DNA of 64,000 nt from Blattabacterium cuenoti (GTDB taxonomy: Bacteria; Bacteroidota; Bacteroidia; Flavobacteriales; Blattabacteriaceae), in the NCBI RefSeq assembly GCF_014251595.1, contig NZ_CP059192.1, positions 155,020 to 219,019 on the forward strand. Reading direction: 5' to 3'. The notes beneath the pieces were generated by a model. It ran no database searches. It was not told the DNA's origin and saw nothing but the letters and a program-made list of their open reading frames with translations. Of the stretch, positions 18,886 through 28,363 are shown piece after piece (the first letter of the stretch is position 1; each line of letters begins with the position of its first letter). Position numbers and translations under genes: made by a program.

Positions 18886-20121
18886 ATGAAAATTTTAATT
18901 CTTGGAAGCGGGGGACGTGAACATGCTATAGGAAAAAAATTATTGGAAGATGATCATTCAATCCATCTTTATTTTTATCCCGGAAATGGAGGGACTAGTA
19001 TCATAGGAAAAAATATTGAAAATCATCATACTGTATTAGATTTAGGTTTTTTTGCTAAAAAAAATGCAATAGATATAACTATTGTAGGGTCCGAAATTTT
19101 TTTATTAGAAGGGGTTGTCGATATTTTTCAAAATTTGGAACTTAAAATAGTTGGACCACATTATTTAGCTGCTAGACTTGAAGGAGATAGAATTTTTGCT
19201 AAATCTTTTATGAAAAAATACGGAATTCGTACTCCTAAATATAATATTTTTTATTGTTATGAAAAGGCTATGCATTTTTTGAAAAAAAATACGAATTCTG
19301 TCGCTATTAAAACTAATGGAATCGCTGCAGGAAAAGGAGTTATTTTAGCTCATAATTCATATGAATATGAAAAAGCTTTAAAAAATATGATGATAGAAAA
19401 AAAGTTTGGAAAATCTGGAGATCAGATTATTATAGAGAAATTTTTAAAAGGAAAAGAAGCGTCTATTATATCTTTTTTTAATGGAAAAAATATTATTCCT
19501 TTTTTATCGGCTAAAGATTATAAAAAAATTGGGGAAAACGAAAAAGGATTAAACACAGGAGGAATGGGATCGATTGTTCCCAATCCATATATGACAAATT
19601 CTATTTGGATAGATTTTAAAAAAAATATTTTAGAACCTACTTTAAAAGGTTTAATCATAGAAAAATTAACATTTTTTGGATTCCTTTATTTTGGATTAAT
19701 GATAACGGAAGACAAAGTTTATTTATTAGAATACAACACTCGCATTGGAGATCCTGAAGCTCAGACTTTATTTCCATTAATGAAAAGCAATTTTTTGAAA
19801 ATCATTCAATCTTCTTTTCAAGATAAAGAAATATATATTGATTGGAAAAAATTATGTTCTTGCTGTGTAGTTTTATCATCCAGAGGATATCCTGAAAAAT
19901 ATGAAAGCGGAAAAATTATATCAGGTTTAAATTCTTTAAAAGAACCTTTTTATGTTGCTGGAGCAAAAAAAAAACAAGAAAAATGGATTACATCAAGTGG
20001 ACGAGTTCTTAATATAGTAGGAATAGGAAATACTCTTAAAGAAGCTAGAAAAAAAGCTTATGATCAGGTTAAAAAAATTAAATTTGAAAATTTGTATTTT
20101 AGAAAAGATATTGGTTTATAA
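18886..20121 (+). CDS. purD: Phosphoribosylamine-glycine ligase
   Basis: PurD joins phosphoribosylamine and glycine with ATP (ATP-grasp fold). The N-terminus ILGSGGREHAIG, IKTNGIAAGKGV and the EYNTRIGDPEAQ metal block identify it. I start it at ATG 18886, five bases after the purH stop, for a 411-residue product. The open frame reaches a TTG at 18877 that overlaps purH by four bases and adds only three residues. Confidence 0.94.
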   Translation: MKILILGSGGREHAIGKKLLEDDHSIHLYFYPGNGGTSIIGKNIENHHTVLDLGFFAKKNAIDITIVGSEIFLLEGVVDIFQNLELKIVGPHYLAARLEGDRIFAKSFMKKYGIRTPKYNIFYCYEKAMHFLKKNTNSVAIKTNGIAAGKGVILAHNSYEYEKALKNMMIEKKFGKSGDQIIIEKFLKGKEASIISFFNGKNIIPFLSAKDYKKIGENEKGLNTGGMGSIVPNPYMTNSIWIDFKKNILEPTLKGLIIEKLTFFGFLYFGLMITEDKVYLLEYNTRIGDPEAQTLFPLMKSNFLKIIQSSFQDKEIYIDWKKLCSCCVVLSSRGYPEKYESGKIISGLNSLKEPFYVAGAKKKQEKWITSSGRVLNIVGIGNTLKEARKKAYDQVKKIKFENLYFRKDIGL

Positions 20122-20138
20122 TTATATAATTAATTTTC

Positions 20139-21689
20139 ATGGAAAAAGATTTTATACTCATATTAGATTTTGGGTCTCAATATAGTCATTTGATTGCTAG
20201 AAGAATTCGAGATTTAGGAGTATATACTTTATTATATCATTATAATGATATTTCCATATCTTATTTGATTTCAAAAAAACCTAAAGGAATAATTTTATCA
20301 GGAGGACCTTTTTCTGTTTATAAAAAGAATTCTCCATTAATATCCAAAGATATTTTTCATATAAATATTCCTATATTTGGAGTTTGTTATGGAATGCAAC
20401 TTATTTCTTTTCTTTTCGGTGGAGAAATAAAAAAGTCCAAATATAAGGAATACGGAAAATCTTACTTAATTATAGATCATCCTAACAACAGTTTATTTAA
20501 TGGAATTCCGAATAAATCTATTGTTTGGATGAGTCATTTTGATGAAGTCAAAAATGTTCCAAAAGAATTTGAAATCATTGGACATACATCATCTTGTCAT
20601 ATCGCGGCTTTTAGTCATACCAATAAAAATATTTATGCAGTTCAATTTCATCCAGAAGTTAAAAATACAGAATATGGAATCTCTATGTTAAAAAATTTTG
20701 TCTTTCACATTTGCAAATGCGATTCGAATTGGAAATTAAATAATTTTGTGCAAAAAAAGATAAATGATATTAAAAAACGTGTGAATAAAAAAAAAGTTGT
20801 ATTAGGTTTTTCTGGAGGGGTAGATTCTTTTGTGACTGCTTATATTATTCATAAAGCTATTGGTGATTCTTTATATTGTATTTTTGTAGACACAGGATTA
20901 TTACTAAAAAACGAAAAAGAGAAAGTCTCTTTTTTATGTAAAAAAATGCATTTCAACATAAAAATAATAGATGCTAAAAATCGTTTTTTGTCTAAACTTG
21001 TTGGGATTGTAGATCCTGAAATGAAAAGAAAAGTCATAGGGGAAGAATTTATATATGTATTTCAAGAAGAATCTAAAAAAATTAAAAATGTTGAATTCTT
21101 AGCACAAGGTACCATTTATTCAGATGTTATTGAGTCTTCTGTTTTTTCAAAAAATTTAATAAATAGTTCTATAAAATCTCATCATAATGTAGGAGGACTT
21201 CCGAAATCATTAATGAAATTAAAACTTATTGAACCATTAAAAGAATTATTTAAAGATGAAGTTAGAAAAATAGGAGAAAAATTAGGACTTCCAAAAGAAA
21301 TTTTATATCGTCATCCATTTCCTGGACCTGGGTTAAGTATTCGTATAATTGGAGAAATTAATGAAAAAAAAATTTTCCTTTTGAAAGAAGCAGAAGACAT
21401 TCTATTGCAAGAACTAAAAAAACACAATATTTATAAATGTGTCAATCAAGCTTTTATAATTTTGTTACCAGTAAGATCTGTGGGAATCAAAGGGGATAAA
21501 CGAACATATGAGTATGCAGCCATATTACGTGTAATAAACACTGAAGATTTTATGACAGCAACCTTTTCACATTTATCTTACGATTTTTTAGAAAAAGTTT
21601 CAATCCGAATTACTAATGAAGTTGATGGAATTAATCGAATTGCATATGATATCACTTCTAAACCCCCATCTACTATTGAATGGGAATGA
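20139..21689 (+). CDS. guaA: GMP synthase (glutamine-hydrolysing)
   Basis: GuaA aminates XMP to GMP. The class I glutaminase has its nucleophile C83 in GVCYGMQ and its His/Glu in QFHPEV; the ATP-pyrophosphatase P-loop SGGVDS is at residues 225-230; the C-terminal dimerisation domain ends with ITSKPPSTIEWE. At 516 residues it is complete. It closes the purine run. GuaB, which makes XMP, is not in the window. Its stop codon lies within a small tandem repeat shared with the convergent accD end. Confidence 0.96.
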   Translation: MEKDFILILDFGSQYSHLIARRIRDLGVYTLLYHYNDISISYLISKKPKGIILSGGPFSVYKKNSPLISKDIFHINIPIFGVCYGMQLISFLFGGEIKKSKYKEYGKSYLIIDHPNNSLFNGIPNKSIVWMSHFDEVKNVPKEFEIIGHTSSCHIAAFSHTNKNIYAVQFHPEVKNTEYGISMLKNFVFHICKCDSNWKLNNFVQKKINDIKKRVNKKKVVLGFSGGVDSFVTAYIIHKAIGDSLYCIFVDTGLLLKNEKEKVSFLCKKMHFNIKIIDAKNRFLSKLVGIVDPEMKRKVIGEEFIYVFQEESKKIKNVEFLAQGTIYSDVIESSVFSKNLINSSIKSHHNVGGLPKSLMKLKLIEPLKELFKDEVRKIGEKLGLPKEILYRHPFPGPGLSIRIIGEINEKKIFLLKEAEDILLQELKKHNIYKCVNQAFIILLPVRSVGIKGDKRTYEYAAILRVINTEDFMTATFSHLSYDFLEKVSIRITNEVDGINRIAYDITSKPPSTIEWE

Positions 21690-21723
21690 TTTTTTTTATC
21701 ATCAATGATTTTTTTCTATCATC
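21685..21723. repeat. Tandem 19/20-bp repeat at the guaA/accD convergent ends
   Basis: AATGATTTTTTTTATCATC (21685-21703) is followed directly by AATGATTTTTTTCTATCATC (21704-21723). The first copy holds the guaA stop and the second encodes the end of accD on the other strand, whose stop sits on the junction. Each copy has weak ATGAT/ATCAT dyad symmetry, too short for a convincing terminator. Confidence 0.7.
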
Positions 21724-22553
21724 ATAGAAATTAAATTATATATATTATTTTTTAATTTTGTTCTAGGAGAAATTAGATCAATAAATCCATGGTCCATTAA
21801 AAATTCTGCAGTTTGAAATCCTTCTGGAAGATCTTTTCCTATTATTTCTTTAATAACTCTGGGTCCCGCAAACCCAATAAGAGCTCCTGGTTCAGCTATA
21901 TTTACGTCTCCAAGTAAAGAATAAGAAGCCGTCACTCCTCCCGTAGTTGGATCAGTTAAAACAGATATATAAGGAACTTTAGCGTCACGTAATTGTGTTA
22001 GTCTAGCTATAGTTTTAGCCATTTGCATTAATGAAAAAGAGGATTCCATTATTCTCGCCCCTCCAGATTTAGAAATTAATATATATGGATATTTTTTATC
22101 AATACAATATTTGATGGCTCTAGATATTTTTTCTCCAACTACGGAACCCATAGATCCTCCTATAAATGAAAAATCCATACAAGATATTACAACATTTATA
22201 GTTTTTATTTTTCCCACTCCTGTTCTAATAGCATCATATAAATTTGTTTTTTTTCGTGCTTCTTGAATCCTATCTGTGTATTTTTTATAATCTTCCCATT
22301 TTATGGGATCTTTACTTTTCATTTTTACATTCATTTCCAAAAATTCACCATGATCAAAAAGAATTTCAAAATATTCTTTACTGTGAATTCTTACGTGATA
22401 TCCATCTTCTGGACTAACATAAGCATTTTTTTTTAATTCTTCCGTATCTATAATTTTTCCGCTAGGTGTTCTGTACCAAATACCTTTTGGTAAATCTTTT
22501 CTTTCATCTATAGATGTTAATATGTTCTTTTTTTTTCTTAAAAACCAAGCCAT
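21702..22553 (-). CDS. accD: Acetyl-CoA carboxylase carboxyltransferase subunit beta
   Basis: AccD with AccA transfers carboxyl from carboxybiotin to acetyl-CoA, giving malonyl-CoA for fatty acid synthesis. The crotonase-like core is clear: [45 protein letters not shown] and IGFAGPRVI. The N-terminal four-cysteine zinc ribbon is replaced by [16 protein letters not shown] and [11 protein letters not shown] with no cysteines. From memory this is also the case in free-living flavobacteria, so it is probably a clade trait. It lies 8 bases after fbaA, likely as one transcript. At 283 residues the length is normal. Confidence 0.95.
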   Translation of the reverse strand: MAWFLRKKKNILTSIDERKDLPKGIWYRTPSGKIIDTEELKKNAYVSPEDGYHVRIHSKEYFEILFDHGEFLEMNVKMKSKDPIKWEDYKKYTDRIQEARKKTNLYDAIRTGVGKIKTINVVISCMDFSFIGGSMGSVVGEKISRAIKYCIDKKYPYILISKSGGARIMESSFSLMQMAKTIARLTQLRDAKVPYISVLTDPTTGGVTASYSLLGDVNIAEPGALIGFAGPRVIKEIIGKDLPEGFQTAEFLMDHGFIDLISPRTKLKNNIYNLISMMIEKNH

Positions 22554-22561
22554 GGTTGTTT

Positions 22562-23632
22562 TTATAAAGTATTAATATTATTCATGAATTCAAAATATTT
22601 TTTTAAAATAATTTTAAAAGATTTTTCTCCTTCTCTTAACCACACTCTAGGATCATAATATTTTTTATTAGGAATATATTTTCCTTTTGGATTTCCTATT
22701 TGTTTTTTTAAATATTCTTTATTTTCATTCATATAATTACGAACCCCACAAGTGAAAGCATATTGTAAATCAGTATCCACATTCATTTTCACAACTCCAT
22801 AACTAATGGCTTTTTGTATTTCATTTTCAGTAGATCCGGATCCTCCATGAAATACTAAAGAAACTGGTTTAGGGTTATTGGTATGAAATTTATTTTGTAT
22901 ATATTCTTGTGTATTTTTTAAAATTTCAGGACGAAGCATTACATTTCCAGGTCTATAAACTCCATGCACGTTTCCAAAAGAAGCTGCTATGATAAAACGA
23001 TCACTAATTTTTATTAATTTATCATATGCATAAGCTACTTCTTCTGGCTGAGTATAAAGTTTATTATTTTCGACGTTAGAATTGTCAATTCCATCCTCCT
23101 CTCCTCCTGTTACCCCAAGTTCAATTTCCAGAGTTATTTCGCTTTTACTCATTCTATCAAAATATTGTTCACAAATGTGAATATTTTCTTTTAAAGGTTC
23201 CTGAGAAAGATCTAACATATGTGAGCTAAATAGCGTTTTTCCAAAACGTTTATAATGCTTTTCATTAGCTTCTATCAATCCATCTATCCAAGGAAGATAG
23301 GGTTTAGAACAATGATCTGTATGAAGAATCACCGTTATTTGATAGTATGAAGCTAATTCATGAATATGCATAGCACAAGCTATAGAACCTTGAATGGCTG
23401 CTTTTTGTTTGTCATTCTTCATTCCTTTTCCTGCATTAAAAAGAGCCCCTCCATTAGATAATTGAATGATAACAGGAGAATTTACTTCTGCAGCGGTTTC
23501 CATAACTGCATTGATGGTATTAGATCCAATTACATTCACTGCAGGTATGGAAAATACATTTTCTTTAGCGTATTCGAATATTTCTTTCACAAGATTACCA
23601 GTAGCGACTCCAAAAGGAAATTTTTTAGACAT
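22562..23632 (-). CDS. fbaA: Class II fructose-bisphosphate aldolase
   Basis: This zinc-dependent aldolase interconverts fructose 1,6-bisphosphate with DHAP and glyceraldehyde 3-phosphate. The HTDHCSKP metal-binding block, the [11 protein letters not shown] segment, [13 protein letters not shown] and VFHGGSGS identify the E. coli FbaA-like group, and 356 residues is normal. The DHAP link connects it to the glycerol genes further right (glpD makes DHAP), allowing gluconeogenic flow. It is divergent from the helicase gene; a TACATTTG -7 element lies 32 bases upstream of its start. Confidence 0.95.
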   Translation of the reverse strand: MSKKFPFGVATGNLVKEIFEYAKENVFSIPAVNVIGSNTINAVMETAAEVNSPVIIQLSNGGALFNAGKGMKNDKQKAAIQGSIACAMHIHELASYYQITVILHTDHCSKPYLPWIDGLIEANEKHYKRFGKTLFSSHMLDLSQEPLKENIHICEQYFDRMSKSEITLEIELGVTGGEEDGIDNSNVENNKLYTQPEEVAYAYDKLIKISDRFIIAASFGNVHGVYRPGNVMLRPEILKNTQEYIQNKFHTNNPKPVSLVFHGGSGSTENEIQKAISYGVVKMNVDTDLQYAFTCGVRNYMNENKEYLKKQIGNPKGKYIPNKKYYDPRVWLREGEKSFKIILKKYFEFMNNINTL

Positions 23633-23663
23633 GTGTTTAAAATTTGTTTAATTAAAAGATAAA

Positions 23664-23671
23664 CAAATGTA
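23664..23671 (-). promoter_or_regulatory. Putative -7 promoter element for fbaA-accD
   Basis: On the reverse strand the sequence reads TACATTTG, a match to the Bacteroidota -7 consensus TAnnTTTG, about 32 bases upstream of the fbaA ATG. I do not see a TTG at the expected -33 distance. Support is the motif and the divergent intergenic position only. Confidence 0.35.
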
Positions 23672-23725
23672 AAAAAAAGTATTTTTTATCTTAGACTTAA
23701 TTAAATTAAAAAAATTTAATACGTT

Positions 23726-26314
23726 ATGTTAGTTGTTCCGTCTACATTAAAAATATATAATGCTTCAGCTGGTTCAGGAAAAACTACTTTTTTAGTCATC
23801 AATTATCTTTATGTTTTATTAAAAAGTCCTTATCCTGATGAATTTAGAAAAGTTTTAGCTTTAACTTTTACTAAAAAAGCTTCTGAGGAAATGAAAAACC
23901 GCATTTTACAATGCATCAAAGAATTTTCAAAAAAAAAAGTAAAAAAAGAATATCGTTTTTTATTTGATTATATCATAAAAAATTTCAATCTAACAAAAGA
24001 TCAATTATATCAACGTTCTGAAAAAATATTATTTTTCATATTACACGATTTTTATTCTTTTTCTAGAAATATAAGTACAATAGATAAATTTACTTATAAT
24101 GTTATAAAATCTTTTTTATCAGAAAAAAATATTCATTTAGAATTAGAAATGGATACAAACCAATTTTTATTACAAATTGTAGAAAATATATTATACAGAT
24201 TAAATCGTTCTGAAAAGTGGTCAAATATTTTGATTCAATCTTCTTTAGAAAAACTTAGAGAAGGAAAAAATTGGGATTTAAAAAAAGAGTTATTGAAAAT
24301 AGCTCATATCATGGTTGATGAAAATAATTTTTTTTCCATAAAAAAAATTAAAAATTATTCTTTGGAAGATTTCCTACAATTAAAAAATATTTTAATTCGA
24401 AGAACTAAAATATTTGAAAAAAAATGTAAAAAAAAAGGAGAAAATTTTTTTAAAATTCTAGAGAAAACTTCTATTCAAAAACATTCATTTATTCATTTAG
24501 ATATACCCAGGTTTTTCAATAAGTTTAAAAATGGAAATATATTTTTTAATCCTTTTAATAAACGTCTTGAAAAATATCTTCAGAAAGGAACATTTTATTC
24601 TAAATTTTTATCTGATAAAAATCAAAAAATACTAATCGATAATAATCGAAATAAAATACTTTTTTTATATGAGAAAACAAAATTTTTATATAAAAAAAAT
24701 ATATCCAATTATATTTTGGATAAACTGATTTTAAAAAACATAAATATACTATCAATCATACATGAAATTGAAAAAGAGTTACATCATATAAAAAATGAAA
24801 AAAAAATTATTTTAAACGCAGAGCTAAATAAAATTCTTTATGAAAAAATTGTTCAAGGAATATTCCCAAAAATGTATGAAAAAATAGGAATGCAATATAA
24901 ACATTATTTCATAGATGAATTTCAAGATATTTCATTTTTACAATGGAAAAATATTCAAATTTTGGTTGAAAACGCATTATCTGAAAACGGATCAGCTATG
25001 ATAGTAGGAGATCCTAAACAATCTATATATAGATGGAGAGGGGGTGATGCAAAACAATTTATAAACTTAATTTATCTTAAATCAAACAATTATAAAAAAA
25101 AAGTAAAAACTATAGAAAAAAATTTTCGTAGTCATGAAGAAATTGTGAAATTCAATAATTTACTTTATCAATCTATATCTAAAATATTTCATGATACTAT
25201 TTATCAAGATATATATAAAAATTACAAACAAAAAATATATAAAAAATATGGTGGATATGTAGAAATAAATTTTATTCATGACTCTAATAAAAATTACAAA
25301 GAACATATTTATTTAAAAATAAAAAAGAAAATAGAAAGATTATTAAAACAAAAATATACATTATCAGATATAGCTATTTTAGTCAGAAATAATGAAGAAG
25401 GTTATTTTTTATCTGAAAAATTAATGGAAGATGGGGTTCTTGTAAATACTTCTGCTTCTTTACTTATAAAAAATCATTTTGAAATACAAATCATCATAAA
25501 TTTTTTTTACATTATTGCTTATCCTTATCGTTATCAAAAAAGAGTTATTTTAATTTTTTTATTATTAAAAAATAAATTTATTCGTATTAAAAAAAATCAT
25601 CATGATTTCATTACAAAAACACTTTTTTTACCTTTCAATTTATTTTTAAAAAAAATTTTTTCTAAAAATTTATTAACATTAAATAAATTATATAATAAAT
25701 CTATATATCAGATATCAGAAGACATCATTGAAGCTTTTGGATTATTCAATAGAAAAAACTCTACATATATTTATTCTTTTTTAGATTTTGTTTATAGATC
25801 TATGAAAAAAGTAGGAAATTCTATTATAAATTTTTTAGATTATTGGGAATTAAAAAAAGAAAAAGAAAGTATTGTCATTTCTGATCATATTAATGCTGTT
25901 CGTATTATGACTATTCATAAATCTAAAGGATTACAATTTCCTGTAGTACTCATTCCTTTCACAGATTGGAATATTTTTTCTAAAAATAAAGAAAAAGTGT
26001 GGATAAATGTAAATCCTAGTTTATATAATGGTTTGAATCCTATTTATTTAGAAATAGAACCTTATTTTAAACATATAAAACATGATAACGATATCCGTGA
26101 TTTTTATGATTATTATCTATCAAATATTAAATTTGATAACATCAATTTGTTATATGTAGCCACTACCCGTTCTATTGAACAACTCATTTTATTTTCCAAA
26201 CTTGGAAATGATAAATCTATATCATTTTACATTAAAAATTTTCTATGTGAAAAAAAAATGTGGAATGAAAATAAATGTAAGTATATCTTCGGAAAAGATA
26301 AAAAAGGTTATTAA
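23726..26314 (+). CDS. RecB/AddA-like UvrD-family helicase, C-terminal nuclease absent
   Basis: This is a superfamily 1A DNA helicase of the type annotated as RecB or AddA in flavobacteria. Walker A is NASAGSGKTT at 12-21 (K19). Motif Ia is LALTFTKKASEEM, motif II FIDEFQD near 394, motif III VGDPKQSIYRWRGGD near 427, motif IV NFRSHEEI, motif V TIHKSKGLQFPVV near 728 and motif VI YVATTRSIEQL near 810. The protein stops about 45 residues after motif VI, where relatives of roughly 1000 residues or more have a PD-(D/E)XK nuclease. The stop is two bases from the end of lipA on the other strand, so the missing part is deleted, not frameshifted. No partner (AddB/RecC) is here. The helicase core looks intact. 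Confidence 0.88.
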   Translation: MLVVPSTLKIYNASAGSGKTTFLVINYLYVLLKSPYPDEFRKVLALTFTKKASEEMKNRILQCIKEFSKKKVKKEYRFLFDYIIKNFNLTKDQLYQRSEKILFFILHDFYSFSRNISTIDKFTYNVIKSFLSEKNIHLELEMDTNQFLLQIVENILYRLNRSEKWSNILIQSSLEKLREGKNWDLKKELLKIAHIMVDENNFFSIKKIKNYSLEDFLQLKNILIRRTKIFEKKCKKKGENFFKILEKTSIQKHSFIHLDIPRFFNKFKNGNIFFNPFNKRLEKYLQKGTFYSKFLSDKNQKILIDNNRNKILFLYEKTKFLYKKNISNYILDKLILKNINILSIIHEIEKELHHIKNEKKIILNAELNKILYEKIVQGIFPKMYEKIGMQYKHYFIDEFQDISFLQWKNIQILVENALSENGSAMIVGDPKQSIYRWRGGDAKQFINLIYLKSNNYKKKVKTIEKNFRSHEEIVKFNNLLYQSISKIFHDTIYQDIYKNYKQKIYKKYGGYVEINFIHDSNKNYKEHIYLKIKKKIERLLKQKYTLSDIAILVRNNEEGYFLSEKLMEDGVLVNTSASLLIKNHFEIQIIINFFYIIAYPYRYQKRVILIFLLLKNKFIRIKKNHHDFITKTLFLPFNLFLKKIFSKNLLTLNKLYNKSIYQISEDIIEAFGLFNRKNSTYIYSFLDFVYRSMKKVGNSIINFLDYWELKKEKESIVISDHINAVRIMTIHKSKGLQFPVVLIPFTDWNIFSKNKEKVWINVNPSLYNGLNPIYLEIEPYFKHIKHDNDIRDFYDYYLSNIKFDNINLLYVATTRSIEQLILFSKLGNDKSISFYIKNFLCEKKMWNENKCKYIFGKDKKGY

Positions 26315-26315
26315 T

Positions 26316-27170
26316 TTATTTTACATGTTTTTCTGCATGATAAGAGGATCTAACCAATGGACCACTTTCTACATATTTAAATCCCATTTTTAATCCAATA
26401 TTTTTCAATTCTTTAAATTGATCTGGAGAAACGAAAAAATAAACAGGATAATGTTTGATAGAAGGTTGCAAATATTGCCCCATGGTTAAAATATCTACTT
26501 TAGACTCTTTGATATCTTTCATTGTTTCTATTATTTCTTCTTTGGTTTCTCCTAATCCTAACATGATCCCTGTTTTTGTACGTATATTCTGATTTTTTTC
26601 TTTTATATATTTTAAAACTTCAAGACTACGATGATATTTAGCTTGAACACGAACTTTTTTTGTTAATCTAGCGACTGTTTCCACATTATGAGAAATCACT
26701 TCTGGTTTTATATCAATAATTTTATCTATTATTTTTTTTTCTCCTTTAAAATCAGGAATTAAAGTTTCTATTGTAATATTGGGATTCAAATATCGTATTT
26801 TTTGTATGGTTTGAATCCATATAGAAGAACCCATATCTTGTAAATCATCTCGATTGACAGAGGTTAATACAACATGTTTTATTTTTAATATTTTGATAGA
26901 TTTTGCTACTTTATCCGGTTCTTTCCAATCTATTTGATCAGGTCGTCCAGTTTTCACTCCACAAAATCTACAAGATCTTGTACATATATTTCCTAATATC
27001 ATAAAAGTAGCCACCCTTTTATCCCAGCATTCTCCTATATTGGGACAATTACCACTTTGACAAATTGTATTTAATTTATGCAAAGAAACTAATTTTTGTA
27101 GTTCATGATAATTTTTGCTCATTGGTAATTTAACTTTAATCCACTTTGGTTTTTTTTGAATGACATTCAT
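26316..27170 (-). CDS. lipA: Lipoyl synthase
   Basis: LipA is a radical SAM enzyme that inserts two sulfurs into octanoyl groups on the E2 and H proteins, supporting the 2-oxoacid dehydrogenases encoded elsewhere in the window. The auxiliary cluster cysteines are C37, C42 and C48 (CQSGNCPNIGEC); the radical SAM cluster is C63, C67, C70 (CTRSCRFC). The C-terminal GPLVRSSY holds the serine ligand of the auxiliary cluster. At 284 residues it is complete. The 3' end nearly touches the truncated helicase gene. Confidence 0.96.
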   Translation of the reverse strand: MNVIQKKPKWIKVKLPMSKNYHELQKLVSLHKLNTICQSGNCPNIGECWDKRVATFMILGNICTRSCRFCGVKTGRPDQIDWKEPDKVAKSIKILKIKHVVLTSVNRDDLQDMGSSIWIQTIQKIRYLNPNITIETLIPDFKGEKKIIDKIIDIKPEVISHNVETVARLTKKVRVQAKYHRSLEVLKYIKEKNQNIRTKTGIMLGLGETKEEIIETMKDIKESKVDILTMGQYLQPSIKHYPVYFFVSPDQFKELKNIGLKMGFKYVESGPLVRSSYHAEKHVK

Positions 27171-27231
27171 ATTTTTTAATTTTTATTATAGTATAATAAT
27201 AGTATAAAAATATAAAATCAATTTTTTTTAA

Positions 27232-27239
27232 TAACTTTG
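27232..27239 (+). promoter_or_regulatory. Putative -7 promoter element for the Nif3-family gene
   Basis: TAACTTTG matches TAnnTTTG and ends 18 bases before the chosen ATG. No clear -33 TTG is found. The gap between lipA and this gene is divergent, so a promoter is expected here. Confidence 0.3.
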
Positions 27240-27257
27240 TCAAGTATTTTATTTATT

Positions 27258-28361
27258 ATGGAAGTGTTTGTTAGAGACATAGCTGATATGTTAGAAAATC
27301 TAGCTCCCCTAGAATATGCCGATTATTATGATAACGTAGGATTAATAATTGGGTCATTTAAAAAAAAAGTAAAAAATATATTGATTACTTTGGATCTCAC
27401 TGAAGATGTTTTTTATGAATCTATCAAAAAAAAATGCGATTTAATAATTTCTTTTCATCCTGTTATTTTTAAATCCATTAAAAATATTACTGGAAAAACA
27501 TTTTCCGAAAGAGTCATAATTCATGCATTAAAAAATGACATATCTATTTATGTGATTCATACAAATTTAGATGTAATATGGGAAGGAACTTCTTCTTATG
27601 TATCAAAATTATTAAGAATCAATAGAGAAAAAGTTCTTTTTCCAAAAAAAGAAACTATAAAAAAATTAATTACTTATGTTCCAGTTGATTATGCAGAAAA
27701 AGTTAGAAACAGTTTATTTGAAGCAGGAGCTGGAAACATTTCTAATTATAGTCATTGTAGTTATAATTTTGATGGATTGGGAAGTTATATGGGAAATCAG
27801 AAAACTAAACCTTTTCTTGGGAAGAAAAAAATTTTTCATATAGAAAAAGAAACTTGTATTAGTGTTCTTTTTCCTGATTATAAATTAAATATAATCAAAA
27901 ATGCATTATTCAAAAATCATCCTTATGAAGAAATTGCTTACGAAATTTATAATATAGAAAACGTAAATCCTTATGTAGGGATAGGTTTTATAGGAAGTAT
28001 ACCCGAAAAAATAAACGAATACGATTTTCTTCTTTTTATAAAAGAAAAAATGAATATTCCTTGTATTCGACATTCATATTTCATAGAAAAAAAAGTTCAG
28101 AAAGTAGCTATGATCACAGGATCAGGTCGTTTTGGTATTGAATCTGCTATAGAAGAAGGAGCTGATGTTTTTATATCTTCTGATTTAAAATATCATGATT
28201 TTTTTAAACATGAAAAAAAAATATTAATTGTGGATATAGGACATTACGAATCGGAAAAGTTTACTAAAAGTTTAGTAAAATCTTTTTTAGATAAAAATTT
28301 TACTTCAATTTCTGTTTTTGAATCAGAAGTTTATACCAATCCAGTTAAATATTTTTATTAA
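27258..28361 (+). CDS. Nif3-like dinuclear metal centre hexameric protein (DUF34)
   Basis: This is a Nif3/YqfO family protein, often annotated GTP cyclohydrolase I type 2 homologue; its true reaction is unsettled. The metal-binding blocks are present: DYYDNVGL near the start, SFHPVIF, VIHTNLDV and the late DIGHYESEKF. Between them sits a PII-like insert (the FEAGAGNISNYSHCSY segment) as in the long form of the family. I start at ATG 27258 (367 residues); the open frame reaches a TTG at 27237. It leads a short forward run with the next two genes, separated by 2-3 bases. Confidence 0.9.
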   Translation: MEVFVRDIADMLENLAPLEYADYYDNVGLIIGSFKKKVKNILITLDLTEDVFYESIKKKCDLIISFHPVIFKSIKNITGKTFSERVIIHALKNDISIYVIHTNLDVIWEGTSSYVSKLLRINREKVLFPKKETIKKLITYVPVDYAEKVRNSLFEAGAGNISNYSHCSYNFDGLGSYMGNQKTKPFLGKKKIFHIEKETCISVLFPDYKLNIIKNALFKNHPYEEIAYEIYNIENVNPYVGIGFIGSIPEKINEYDFLLFIKEKMNIPCIRHSYFIEKKVQKVAMITGSGRFGIESAIEEGADVFISSDLKYHDFFKHEKKILIVDIGHYESEKFTKSLVKSFLDKNFTSISVFESEVYTNPVKYFY

Positions 28362-28363
28362 TT

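Noticed and set aside
21702..22553. Loss of the AccD zinc ribbon as a symbiont-specific decay
   Set aside because: Flavobacterial AccD proteins I recall have the same cysteine-free N-terminus, so it is probably a clade trait.
26315..26500. Frameshifted remnant of the helicase nuclease domain
   Set aside because: The region is fully used by lipA on the other strand and no forward frame resembles a nuclease.
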